From contig CAMXUZ010000053.1 of assembly GCA_947251855.1 (NCBI GenBank), positions 1 through 12,071 on the forward strand: a stretch of DNA of 12,071 bases. Direction: 5' to 3'. A program made the position numbers and the translations under genes. The DNA comes from an uncultured Ruaniaceae bacterium (GTDB lineage Bacteria; Actinomycetota; Actinomycetes; Actinomycetales; Beutenbergiaceae). The notes beneath the pieces were generated by a model. It had not been told where the DNA came from and did not search any database. It saw only the letters and a list, made by a program, of their open reading frames with translations. Of the stretch, positions 1-6,823 are shown piece after piece. Within the stretch, counting starts at the first letter, position 1. The number at the start of each line of letters is the position of its first letter.

Positions 1-424
1 CCCCGACGAGCGAAGAGACGATGGCGGCGGTATCGAGCGGGCCCCCGCGCCGTCGGGCTGCGATATAACCCAGGGGGATCGCGACGACGACGGCGAGGGT
101 GAGGACGAGGGCGGAGAGCTCCACCGTGGCGAGCAGCCGGGTGAGGAACAACTCCATCGCGTCCCGGCCGGGTAGCACCCCGGTGGAGACGCCGAAGTCT
201 GCGGAGATCGCCCGTTTGAGGAACGCGAAGTATTGGACGTACAGGGGCTGGTCGAGGCCGAGGGCCTTTTCGAGGGCCTCCCGCTCGGCGGGGGTGGAAC
301 GTTCCCCGAGCAGGGCGGAGACGGGGCCGCCGGGCAGGGCGCGGAGCCACGCGAACAGCACGATGCTCAGCATGAACAGCGCAACGATCGCTTGCCCGAC
401 CCGGCGGACGAGATATTTGGTCAT
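1..424 (-). CDS. ABC transporter permease, DppB/OppB type (partial)
   Basis: This is the first 141 residues of an inner-membrane permease of a peptide-family ABC importer; the C-terminal part lies beyond the left edge. The N-terminus (MTKYLVRRVGQAIVALF) followed by a hydrophobic helix at about residues 9-29 is typical of DppB/OppB/GsiC proteins. A periplasmic-side segment follows, with the family-typical ALGLDQPLYVQY (54-65) and DFGVS (76-80), and a second helix begins near 100-120 (VELSALVLTLAVVVAIPLGY), which opens the BPD_transp_1 core. Family members are about 310-330 residues, so a bit under half is seen. It lies 89 bases downstream of the substrate-binding protein gene on the same strand and should form the translocation pore for it with a second permease off-window. 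The ribosome-binding site is weak (GAAGTGAG). The exact substrate (dipeptide, oligopeptide, nickel or other) cannot be told. Confidence 0.93.
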   Translation of the reverse strand, partial: MTKYLVRRVGQAIVALFMLSIVLFAWLRALPGGPVSALLGERSTPAEREALEKALGLDQPLYVQYFAFLKRAISADFGVSTGVLPGRDAMELFLTRLLATVELSALVLTLAVVVAIPLGYIAARRRGGPLDTAAIVSSLVG

Positions 425-454
425 GTGCTCACTTCGTACAGGCGCGGACGGCAG

Positions 455-492
455 GATTCTGGGTGGGCCGGCCTCCCAGCCCACCCAGAATC
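455..492 (-). promoter_or_regulatory. Intercistronic hairpin between binding-protein and permease genes
   Basis: A perfect 14-bp inverted repeat (arms 455-468 and 479-492, GATTCTGGGTGGGC and its complement) encloses a 10-base loop. It lies 21 bases after the stop of the substrate-binding protein gene and 30 bases before the permease start. No T-run follows it on the minus strand, so it does not look like a full intrinsic terminator. Hairpins at this position in ABC operons are known to make the binding protein more abundant than the membrane subunits, by partial termination or by protecting the upstream mRNA end. That role is inferred here. Confidence 0.75.
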
Positions 493-513
493 GAGCGGAT
501 CAACCAGCAGGGA

Positions 514-2226
514 TCAACCACCCAGGGTCACGGTGGAGAAGTCCTCCGCCGCGAGCGGGCTGGTGATCAGCCCCTGGACCTCGGCGCTCACCACGATCGC
601 GGGCGGGCTGTGCGAGAGCGGCAGGCCGGGCAGGTAATCCTCGGCGATCTGGCGGTTGATCTCCTGGATCATCTCTACCCGTGCATCCTCATCGGGTTCG
701 GAGTCCGCGTCCTTCAGGGCCTGGGTGAGATCATCGGCGAACGGGTAGTTCTCGGTGGAGAAGGCGTTGTTCTGCTCCACGAAGAAGGTGCCGATGAAGT
801 TGTCCGCCGAGTCGTAGTCACCGGTCCACCCCAGCAGGTAGGCGTGTGCCTTGTGCTGCTCGGTGCCTTCGATGTAGCCACCGTTCCAGGGGAGGGCGAC
901 GGCGTCGATCGTGATGCCCACGTCTTCCCAGTCCGAGCGGATCGCGTCGTAGATGTTCGCCGGATCGGGCATGTAGGGCCGGGTCACCTCGGTGGGCTGC
1001 CAGAATTCGATCGTGAGGTCGGAGTGGCCCGCCTCCTCCAGCAGCTGCTTGGCGAGGTCCGGGTCGTATTCGTCCGGCTCGAGATCGGGGTTGTACCCGG
1101 TCAGCGTGTCGGGGAAGAACTGGCTCGCCGCTTCTGCGCCGTCGGGCAGCTGGGTTGCCACGAGCTGCTCGCGGTTGATCGCGTGCGAGAGGGCCTTGCG
1201 AACCTTGACGTCCTTGAGCGCCTCGTTATTCGTCGCGTTGAGCCCGACGTAGAGGATGTTGAAGGCGGGGCGGATCTCGACCGAGTTGCCCGCCGCCTCT
1301 AACTCGCCCCAGTCAACGGGGTTGGGCAGGTCGTAGCCGTGGATCGTGCCCGCTTCGAGTTCCTGACGGCGCGTGGTCTCGTCGGGGATCGTGCGGATCA
1401 CCATCTGGCTCACGCCGGCTGGTTCACCCCAGTAGTCCTCGTTGCGGTCGAGCGTGACGGTACCGGTGGAGTCGTCGTACCCGCCGAATTGGAACGCGCC
1501 GGTTCCCGTGGGGTATTCCGTGGCGTAGTCGGGGTAGACAAACCCGTCTCCCTTGGTTTCCACGCCGTTGGCGTCATGCTCATCCATCGCCGCGGGACTC
1601 CCGATCGCGTACGCGCCGTGGGCGAGGATCGCCGGGAACTTCGAGGTGAACCGGGTGAGTTTCACCTGCGCGGTCATGTCGTCGGTCGCGGTGCACGATT
1701 CGTAGATCGAATCCTCGTCAGAATCGGCGAACCCGCCGAAGTTGTTGATCCAGTAGTAGGCGACGGCGCCCGTCTGCGCCGCCTCCGGTTGGTTGTACCA
1801 CCGTTCGAAGTTGTAGCAGACCGCCTCGGCGTCCAGATCGGTTCCGTCGTGGAACTTCACGCCTTCGCGGATCTGAAAGTCCCACGTGAGACCGTCTTCG
1901 GTGCTGTCCCACGACTCCGCGAGCCCGGGCGCCACCTGCGCGCTGCCGGGTTCGAAATCGAGGAGCTGTTCGTAGATCTGCCGGGTGGCGCGGAAGGTCT
2001 CCCCGTCCGAGGCGTAGAAGGGATCGAAGTGCTTCGGCTTCCCAGCGGCGCCGAAGATGAAGATGTCGTCCCCACCGCCCCCTTCGCCGCCTTCGTCGGT
2101 ATCGGTGGCGCCGTCATCCTCGGCGCCGGTGTCTGGTGTTGCTTCGCGCTGCGATTCAGCGCACGCTGTCAACAGCAATGCCGATGCGGCGATTCCTGCG
2201 ACGAGGGCTGCTCTGCCCCGTTTCAT
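514..2226 (-). CDS. Peptide-type ABC transporter substrate-binding lipoprotein (SBP_bac_5 family)
   Basis: A 570-residue extracytoplasmic solute-binding protein. The N-terminus is a lipoprotein signal peptide: positively charged start (KRGR), hydrophobic core, and lipobox LTAC with the lipidated cysteine at residue 22. An unusually acidic, glycine-rich linker follows (about residues 23-53, many D, E and G), then a family 5 binding domain to the C-terminus. Family landmarks are LAESWDSTEDGLTWDFQIREG and GVKFHDGTDLDAEAV in the first lobe, then YVGLNATN and VRKALSHAINRE (the segment that follows strand exchange into lobe II). The length suits the family (500-600). The start has a good ribosome-binding site (GGAGG at 2231-2235, four bases from ATG). 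The next gene downstream is the cognate permease. Substrate is probably di- or oligopeptides, but the family also carries nickel, glutathione and sugars, so specificity is open. Confidence 0.93.
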   Translation of the reverse strand: MKRGRAALVAGIAASALLLTACAESQREATPDTGAEDDGATDTDEGGEGGGGDDIFIFGAAGKPKHFDPFYASDGETFRATRQIYEQLLDFEPGSAQVAPGLAESWDSTEDGLTWDFQIREGVKFHDGTDLDAEAVCYNFERWYNQPEAAQTGAVAYYWINNFGGFADSDEDSIYESCTATDDMTAQVKLTRFTSKFPAILAHGAYAIGSPAAMDEHDANGVETKGDGFVYPDYATEYPTGTGAFQFGGYDDSTGTVTLDRNEDYWGEPAGVSQMVIRTIPDETTRRQELEAGTIHGYDLPNPVDWGELEAAGNSVEIRPAFNILYVGLNATNNEALKDVKVRKALSHAINREQLVATQLPDGAEAASQFFPDTLTGYNPDLEPDEYDPDLAKQLLEEAGHSDLTIEFWQPTEVTRPYMPDPANIYDAIRSDWEDVGITIDAVALPWNGGYIEGTEQHKAHAYLLGWTGDYDSADNFIGTFFVEQNNAFSTENYPFADDLTQALKDADSEPDEDARVEMIQEINRQIAEDYLPGLPLSHSPPAIVVSAEVQGLITSPLAAEDFSTVTLGG

Positions 2227-2438
2227 AAGTCCTCCAAGGAAGGTCTGCGCACAGCGATGTGCCGGTGGAATGAATTGAACCAGACCGCGGAGAAATGCGC
2301 GCGCTATTCCCGCCGATTTTGTGCCCCAGGGATCAAATTGTTACCGAACGGTAAGGAAAGTTCCGCGCCACCTTCCGCGGCGAGTCCGGCCCTGCACGAG
2401 GGGAACGCCAGCGCCCACAACGAAAATAGGAAGAACTG
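2227..2438. other. Intergenic region upstream of the ABC importer
   Basis: This is the longest gene-free stretch in the window (212 bp) and is visibly richer in A and T than its flanks. It must hold the end of the short-chain dehydrogenase transcript and the promoter of the importer operon. I see one clear palindrome (listed separately) and the ribosome-binding site of the binding-protein gene. I find no convincing intrinsic terminator for the dehydrogenase gene and no small open reading frame that I would defend. Confidence 0.6.
2341..2354. promoter_or_regulatory. Candidate operator palindrome TTACCG-AA-CGGTAA
   Basis: Two perfect 6-base half-sites (TTACCG and CGGTAA) are separated by AA, about 115 bases upstream of the importer start codon. 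Read on the minus strand, the right half runs into TAACAAT, a possible -10 element, so a bound protein could block transcription of the importer. Short palindromes of this layout are common targets of TetR- or GntR-type repressors. The regulator itself is not in the window, so the identity is inferred. Confidence 0.5.
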
Positions 2439-3353
2439 CTAACCCGTGGGCAGCGCTGCGGAGAGCCGCTCGGCATCCGCGTCCGTTATCACCTGATCCC
2501 ACAGGCGTAGCCCGTTCGCCCGGTCGGTGCTCGAGCGAGTGAGCGCGCGCCGGGTGGGCCGACCTTTGGTGTACCACCGCGGTCCCCACCCGTCGCCGCT
2601 GGCTACTTCCGGGGCGGACGCCGCATGGATCACAGGCGCCGCGCCGGTGTGCTTCCCCTGAGCGAACGGCCACTGCAGGAGTTCGCGGGCGCCCTTGCGA
2701 AAGTGCGGGTTATTGATTCCCGGTACCCGCACGGTCAGGCCGCCGAGGGAATAGCCGGGATCGGCGATGACCGAACTACGCCGCGACCCCGCCGCCGCGA
2801 ACCGCCGCGCCAGCTCGACCGCAAACACCTGCACCGCGATCTTCGACTTTGTGTAGGTGCGCCACGGAGTGTACGAGCGCTCGCTGTAGATATCCGTCGG
2901 AGCGGAATCCCAGATCCTACTTGCCAGCGACCCCAGCCACACGAGCCGGGCATCGCTGGCGAGCATGTCGAACACCGCATCGAGCCACGCCACCTGGCAA
3001 ACGAGGTTCGTTGCCATGACGAGCTCCAACCCGTCCGGGGTTTCTTCACGGGTGCGGGGCGCGTGGATGAGGCCCGCGTTGTTCACGAGCACGTCGATGC
3101 GCTCCACCCCCGCTTCGTACAAGGACTCTGCGCCGCTGCGGGCGGTAGTGAGTCCAGAGAAATCAGCGATCGCGATCCCGGTGCGCACGCCGGGAACTCG
3201 GGTTCTTAACGTCTCCTGCGCCGCAACCAATCGGTCGTGTCTGCGGCCGACGAGGATGATCCGGTAGCCCTTCCGCGCCAGCCCCTCCCCGGTGAAGTAA
3301 CCCAACCCCTTGTTCGCGCCAGTAATCACAGCAATGGGTGCATCAGTGCTCAT
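2439..3353 (-). CDS. Short-chain dehydrogenase/reductase (SDR family)
   Basis: A 304-residue NAD(P)-dependent oxidoreductase with all classical SDR features: the Rossmann cofactor motif TGANKGLG at residues 11-18, an arginine pair (RR, 37-38) after the second strand that favours NADP(H), NNAG at 91-94, a serine in the GSLAS segment (141-145), and the catalytic YTKSK (Tyr167, Lys171). The sequence style resembles the protochlorophyllide-reductase/retinol-dehydrogenase-like group that actinobacteria carry in many copies, whose substrates are mostly unknown. The start chosen (ATG at 3353) places the Rossmann strand at the expected distance. The frame stays open upstream to 3599, but that extension has no SDR character and runs through the divergent hemerythrin gene. 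The ribosome-binding site is weak (GAGAG). No partner gene hints at a substrate. Confidence 0.9.
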   Translation of the reverse strand: MSTDAPIAVITGANKGLGYFTGEGLARKGYRIILVGRRHDRLVAAQETLRTRVPGVRTGIAIADFSGLTTARSGAESLYEAGVERIDVLVNNAGLIHAPRTREETPDGLELVMATNLVCQVAWLDAVFDMLASDARLVWLGSLASRIWDSAPTDIYSERSYTPWRTYTKSKIAVQVFAVELARRFAAAGSRRSSVIADPGYSLGGLTVRVPGINNPHFRKGARELLQWPFAQGKHTGAAPVIHAASAPEVASGDGWGPRWYTKGRPTRRALTRSSTDRANGLRLWDQVITDADAERLSAALPTG

Positions 3354-3378
3354 GTCTCTCGAGTCTGCCAGTTGCGCT

Positions 3379-3405
3379 GCGGCGCATTGAGCGCCGCCGT
3401 ATAAT
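3379..3405 (+). promoter_or_regulatory. Hemerythrin gene promoter with overlapping inverted repeat
   Basis: A consensus TATAAT stands at 3400-3405, 39 bases before the hemerythrin start codon. Directly upstream, in the position of the -35/-10 spacer, is a perfect 7-bp inverted repeat, GCGGCGC-ATTGA-GCGCCGC (3379-3385 and 3391-3397). There is no convincing -35 hexamer (CTGCGG would be at the right distance), which fits an activator- or repressor-controlled promoter. The repeat lies in the gap between divergent genes and could also affect the dehydrogenase gene. Confidence 0.55.
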
Positions 3406-3444
3406 TTCTCCCAACATCGCGCGACCCGGATGCTAGGAGGGGAA

Positions 3445-3951
3445 ATGGCCGATTCGAGCCTGGCGCAGGCGCTGACGAAGGAGCACCACGAGATCGATTC
3501 GGGTATCGAGGAGTTCGCTGCTGGCTTGGAGCGAGACGAACCCATCGGCACGCTCGCCCCTCCCCTGCGAAAGGCGATGACTGCGCTGCGGCGCCACATC
3601 TATCTCGAGGAAGTATTCGCGTTCCCGCCGATCCGTGAAGGCGGACTGACGATGCCGATCATGGTGATGGAACGCGAACACGGAGTCTTGTGGCGGCAGA
3701 TGGATGCTCTCGACGATGCGCTTGCCGGGTTCGACGAAGCTGCGGCACACAGCTCCGATCGCGCAGCCCTCATCGGTGCATGCGAGGAGATGCTTGCGGT
3801 ACTGGAGTCGCACAACTCCAAGGAGGAACCGATCGTCTACCCCCACTTGGACACCGAGCTGCCCGCCGAACAGGCGGCGGAACTGCGCTCACTCATCGCA
3901 ACGGGCGCGATGCCGCCGGGCTGGGTCTGCGCGCGAGCAGGAGAGGGCTGA
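3445..3951 (+). CDS. Hemerythrin HHE cation-binding domain protein
   Basis: A 168-residue soluble protein built on a hemerythrin four-helix bundle, which normally holds a non-haem di-iron centre that binds oxygen or senses oxygen, nitric oxide or iron. Likely ligands can be seen in the expected order: His14/His15 (EHHEID), His51 and Glu55 (HIYLEE), His79 (EREHG), His123 and Glu127 (HNSKEE) and His134 (YPHLD). The start at 3445 is chosen because a strong ribosome-binding site (AGGAGGGG, 3435-3442) lies just before it; an in-frame ATG at 3430 comes before that site and is not a good start. A consensus TATAAT is upstream. It stands alone, divergent from the dehydrogenase gene. Its job could be oxygen or nitric oxide handling, or iron homeostasis; sequence alone does not decide. 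Confidence 0.9.
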   Translation: MADSSLAQALTKEHHEIDSGIEEFAAGLERDEPIGTLAPPLRKAMTALRRHIYLEEVFAFPPIREGGLTMPIMVMEREHGVLWRQMDALDDALAGFDEAAAHSSDRAALIGACEEMLAVLESHNSKEEPIVYPHLDTELPAEQAAELRSLIATGAMPPGWVCARAGEG

Positions 3952-3985
3952 ACCGATCCGAGTGGGAGCACTCACCGGGCTTCCC

Positions 3986-4015
3986 GTGACATTCTCGAAC
4001 GACCCCTGGCATACT
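3986..4015 (+). promoter_or_regulatory. Promoter for a probably leaderless mRNA
   Basis: GTGACA (3986-3991, -35-like) and CATACT (4010-4015, -10-like) are spaced by 18 bases. The -10 box ends 8 bases before the GTG codon at 4024, so transcription should begin at or within two bases of the start codon. No ribosome-binding site is present, which supports a leaderless transcript. Confidence 0.5.
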
Positions 4016-4023
4016 CGTGCGCT

Positions 4024-4614
4024 GTGGCAGGGGGTCGAGGGAAAAAGAGTAGACCGGGCGATGGCAGCGCCATTCGCCCGCTCCGGCGCTGGGACTCCAT
4101 CTGGCGGGGCAGGTTCGGCACCGACCATCGCGGGGCTCGTTACGACGTCGACGTCAACTTCTTCGACCTCGACGAACGGGTCTACCTCTATCTCGACGGC
4201 GCGCAGTGGGCGTGGCAGCGAAGCCCGGCAAAGTTCGCCCTCGGTAACGAGACGTTCATCGAGGCGGAACTCTCAACGTATGGAATGAAACTCGCCCGCC
4301 TCACCTCGCCGAGCGGCACCCAGCAATTGCAGCCGATCGCGGGCACGGCAGAAGCGTGGCGCCTGCGGTTCCACCGGCAGCACCGCGGGTGGAGCAGGCT
4401 TCTCGGGGCGCTCTCGTGGTCGATACTCGCCGGCTCGCTCCTGTTGGAGCTTCCGCAGCTCGTCGAAGCCATCGCGGAGGGCACGGGCTGGTTCACCTTC
4501 GCCTCTCCCGTCGCTCTGCCTCCCGGGGTGAATATTGCGCTCACGCTCGCGGGGGTCGCCGCCGGGTTAGAACGGGCGCTGCGGTTGCAGCATCATTGGC
4601 TCCTCGACGAGTGA
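4024..4614 (+). CDS. Conserved-style hypothetical protein with two C-terminal membrane helices
   Basis: I do not recognise this 196-residue protein. The first 20-30 residues are basic and low in complexity. A soluble part of about 100 residues follows, rich in aromatic and acidic residues (for example YDVDVNFFDLDERVYLYLDG, 40-59) and likely beta-rich. Two hydrophobic helices lie at about 127-147 and 163-183, followed by a short basic, histidine-containing tail. The likely topology puts the N-terminal part and tail on the same, probably cytoplasmic, side. The GTG start has no ribosome-binding site but sits just behind a promoter-like element, so translation may be leaderless. Codon use and G+C match the neighbours. 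The stop codon lies one base from the stop codon of the converging peptidase gene. No function is proposed. Confidence 0.75.
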   Translation: MAGGRGKKSRPGDGSAIRPLRRWDSIWRGRFGTDHRGARYDVDVNFFDLDERVYLYLDGAQWAWQRSPAKFALGNETFIEAELSTYGMKLARLTSPSGTQQLQPIAGTAEAWRLRFHRQHRGWSRLLGALSWSILAGSLLLELPQLVEAIAEGTGWFTFASPVALPPGVNIALTLAGVAAGLERALRLQHHWLLDE

Positions 4615-4615
4615 C

Positions 4616-6748
4616 TCATCCCGTGAGTCCCAATCGGATTGCGAGGAACTCGTAGGCGAGCGCGGCCATGTGCGCGGCCTGGGCGTTGTTCGCTGCCCCA
4701 CCATGCCCGCCCTCGATGTTCTCGTAGTACGTCACATCCTTGCCCGCAGCGAGCATCTTCGCCGCCATCTTCCGCGCATGCCCAGGGTGCACGCGGTCAT
4801 CCCGAGTCGAGGTGGTGATGAGGACCGGCGGGTAGTGGGCGTCCGGGGCGAACAGGTGATACGGGGAGAACGTCTGCAAGAACTCCCAATCCGCGCTATC
4901 CGGATCGCCGTACTCCGCCATCCAGGATGCGCCAGCGAGCAGGTGGGAGTAGCGCTTCATATCCAACAGTGGCACCTGGATGACGACAGCGCCGAACAGC
5001 TCGGGGTAGCGGGTGAGCATATTCCCCGTGAGCAGCCCCCCGTTGGAGCCTCCCTGGATCCCCAACTGCGCGGCCGACGTCACGCCGGTATCGATGAGGT
5101 TTTCGGCGACGGCGGCAAAATCCTCGTACGCGTTGTGCCGGTTCTCTTTCAGCGCCGCTTGGTGCCACCCCGGGCCGAACTCTCCCCCGCCGCGGATGTT
5201 CGCGAGGGCGTGTGCCCCGCCGCGTTCGAGCCAACCGATGCCGAGCCCAGCGGAGTAGCTCGGGGTGAGGGAGATTTCGAACCCGCCGTATCCGTACAGC
5301 AAGGTCGGCAGGGGATCTCCAGGGGCGAGGTCGGCGCGGTGGATGAGGAAATACGGCACCCGAGTGCCGTCCTTCGAGGTGGCGAATCGCTGCGTCGCCG
5401 TGAGGTTGCTCCCGTCGAAGAAGGCGGGAGCGGACTTGAGGGGCTCCCGCGTCACGGTGAGGGCGGAGGCTTCCGAGCCCCCGGCGTCCTCGGCGGTGCG
5501 AGCGTTATCTGCTGCCTGCGGGGGGTGCGCTGCGATCGTTGCCAAGGAGAGCGTGGTGGGGCTGAGGAAGTCGGTGGTGGTGACCCACACGTCGTCGGAG
5601 AACTTCGATTCCACCGCCCCGGCGGCGACGGTTCCTACCTCGGGGAGCCCGGGGAAGTCGGTGCGCTGGAACCCCTCGCCCGAGGGGGTGAGGATGTAGA
5701 GCCGGGTCTTGACGTCGTCGAGAACGTTGATGATGAGGTGGTTCTTCGTCCACGATGCGCCCGCGAGAGAGGTCGCGGCGGTGGGGGCGAACAGGGTATG
5801 GAAGTTGCGGCTACCTGCGCGGAAATCCTCCCAGCGGATCGCGATCAGGCCGCCCGCGGGGTACGTGACCGGGGGCTCTCCCGAGCCGGCGGGAACGCGC
5901 CAATCCTCACGGAGTTCCACCACGAGCCAGTCCCGGTGTATTCCGGCCTCGGCCGAGCGGGGCACGTCGATCTTCGTGAGCTCCTCACCTTCGAGGAGGA
6001 AAATTTCCGAATCGTAGAAGGCGCGTGAGCGGATGACGAAGTCGCGCTCGTACCCGGGGGTGGAATCGTGGGCCGCGAGGATGTACATGTCATCGGATTC
6101 GCCCTCGTAGACGATCGGGGCGTCCTCGAGCGCGGTCCCCCGGTGCCAGCGGCGCACTTGGCGAGGGTAACCCGAGGAGGTGAGTGACCCCTCGCCGGTG
6201 TCGGTGTACACGAACACGGTGTCGCGGTCGATCCAGCCCATCCCGCCCTTGGATTCGGGCCGGTAGAAGCCTCCCTCCACCCAGGTCTTTGTGCTGAGGT
6301 CGAATTCCCGGGTGACATCAGCGTCCGATCCGCCTCGCGAGAGAGAAATGAGCGCGTACCGGTACTCGTGCCCACCGCTCGCGTCGTCCTCACGAAGGAT
6401 CGCCGCACCGTGCCATACCCAGTTCTCACCTTCCTCCTCGGCGAGGGCGTCGAGATCGAGAACCGTCTCCCACTCCGGGGAGTCGGTGCGGTAGGAGGCG
6501 GGCGTGGTGCGGCGCCACAGGCCCCGCTCGGAACGCGAGTCGCGCCAGAAATTATAGTAGTGGTCGCCGATCTTGGAGACGCCGGGAATCTTGTCATCGG
6601 AATCGAGGGCGCCGCGGATCTTGTCCCGCACGGCGATGAAGGTTTCCCGCTGGGCAAGCTTTTCCGCTTTCCCCGCGTTCTGCTCCCGCACCCAGTTCAG
6701 GGCGGTCTCCCCATCGATGTCTTCTAGCCACAGGTACTCATCATTCAC
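4616..6748 (-). CDS. Prolyl oligopeptidase family serine peptidase (S9)
   Basis: A 710-residue cytoplasmic peptidase with no signal sequence. Family S9A enzymes cut short peptides, usually after proline, and the beta-propeller (here roughly residues 60-410) keeps out folded proteins. The C-terminal alpha/beta-hydrolase domain carries the triad: Ser568 in GGSNGG, aspartate in DDRVHP (650-655) and His682 in EGGHGG. Other family signs are the N-terminal DEYLWLEDIDG, LLYGYGGFEISLTP and the ANIRGGGEFGPGWHQA segment. The frame stays open 55 codons further upstream, but that part is proline-rich, unlike the family, and overlaps the divergent aminotransferase gene. The GTG at 6748 gives the normal N-terminus and sits 7 bases behind TAGGGT, so the mRNA is probably leaderless. 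With the peptide importer nearby it may serve peptide use, but it is not in that operon. Confidence 0.92.
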   Translation of the reverse strand: MNDEYLWLEDIDGETALNWVREQNAGKAEKLAQRETFIAVRDKIRGALDSDDKIPGVSKIGDHYYNFWRDSRSERGLWRRTTPASYRTDSPEWETVLDLDALAEEEGENWVWHGAAILREDDASGGHEYRYALISLSRGGSDADVTREFDLSTKTWVEGGFYRPESKGGMGWIDRDTVFVYTDTGEGSLTSSGYPRQVRRWHRGTALEDAPIVYEGESDDMYILAAHDSTPGYERDFVIRSRAFYDSEIFLLEGEELTKIDVPRSAEAGIHRDWLVVELREDWRVPAGSGEPPVTYPAGGLIAIRWEDFRAGSRNFHTLFAPTAATSLAGASWTKNHLIINVLDDVKTRLYILTPSGEGFQRTDFPGLPEVGTVAAGAVESKFSDDVWVTTTDFLSPTTLSLATIAAHPPQAADNARTAEDAGGSEASALTVTREPLKSAPAFFDGSNLTATQRFATSKDGTRVPYFLIHRADLAPGDPLPTLLYGYGGFEISLTPSYSAGLGIGWLERGGAHALANIRGGGEFGPGWHQAALKENRHNAYEDFAAVAENLIDTGVTSAAQLGIQGGSNGGLLTGNMLTRYPELFGAVVIQVPLLDMKRYSHLLAGASWMAEYGDPDSADWEFLQTFSPYHLFAPDAHYPPVLITTSTRDDRVHPGHARKMAAKMLAAGKDVTYYENIEGGHGGAANNAQAAHMAALAYEFLAIRLGLTG

Positions 6749-6755
6749 ACCACTA

Positions 6756-6761
6756 ACCCTA
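6756..6761 (-). promoter_or_regulatory. -10 element of the peptidase gene (leaderless)
   Basis: TAGGGT on the minus strand ends 7 bases before the GTG start at 6748, the spacing expected when transcription begins at the start codon. No ribosome-binding site is seen between them. A -35 element is not clear (TTGCCC is present but only 15 bases away). Confidence 0.5.
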
Positions 6762-6789
6762 GAGGGTGGATGCGGCGGGCAAGGGCTTG

Positions 6790-6817
6790 TGGACAGGGGA
6801 GGCAAGCGCGGTAGTGT
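6790..6817 (+). promoter_or_regulatory. Promoter of the aminotransferase gene (leaderless)
   Basis: TGGACA (6790-6795) and TAGTGT (6812-6817) are separated by 16 bases, and the -10 box ends exactly 6 bases before the ATG at 6824. That puts the expected transcription start on the A of the start codon. There is no ribosome-binding site. Together with the divergent TAGGGT box it forms a compact two-way promoter region of 75 bp. Confidence 0.55.
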
Positions 6818-6823
6818 GAGCCC

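Noticed and set aside
463..2442. Long plus-strand open frames opposite the binding-protein gene
   Set aside because: They are antisense to a clear lipoprotein gene, have arginine- and valine-rich translations without domains, and exist because high-GC codon use leaves the opposite strand open.
3354..3599. N-terminal extension of the short-chain dehydrogenase frame to 3599
   Set aside because: The extension overlaps the divergent hemerythrin gene, has no SDR character, and would put the Rossmann motif over 90 residues in.
3959..3973. Possible terminator hairpin after the hemerythrin gene (GAGTG-GGAG-CACTC)
   Set aside because: Only a 5-bp stem with no T-run, too weak to call.
4670..6028. 452-codon plus-strand open frame opposite the peptidase gene
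   Set aside because: It is a mirror of the S9 peptidase coding sequence, with low-complexity RG/EV-rich translation, and no motif or start signal.
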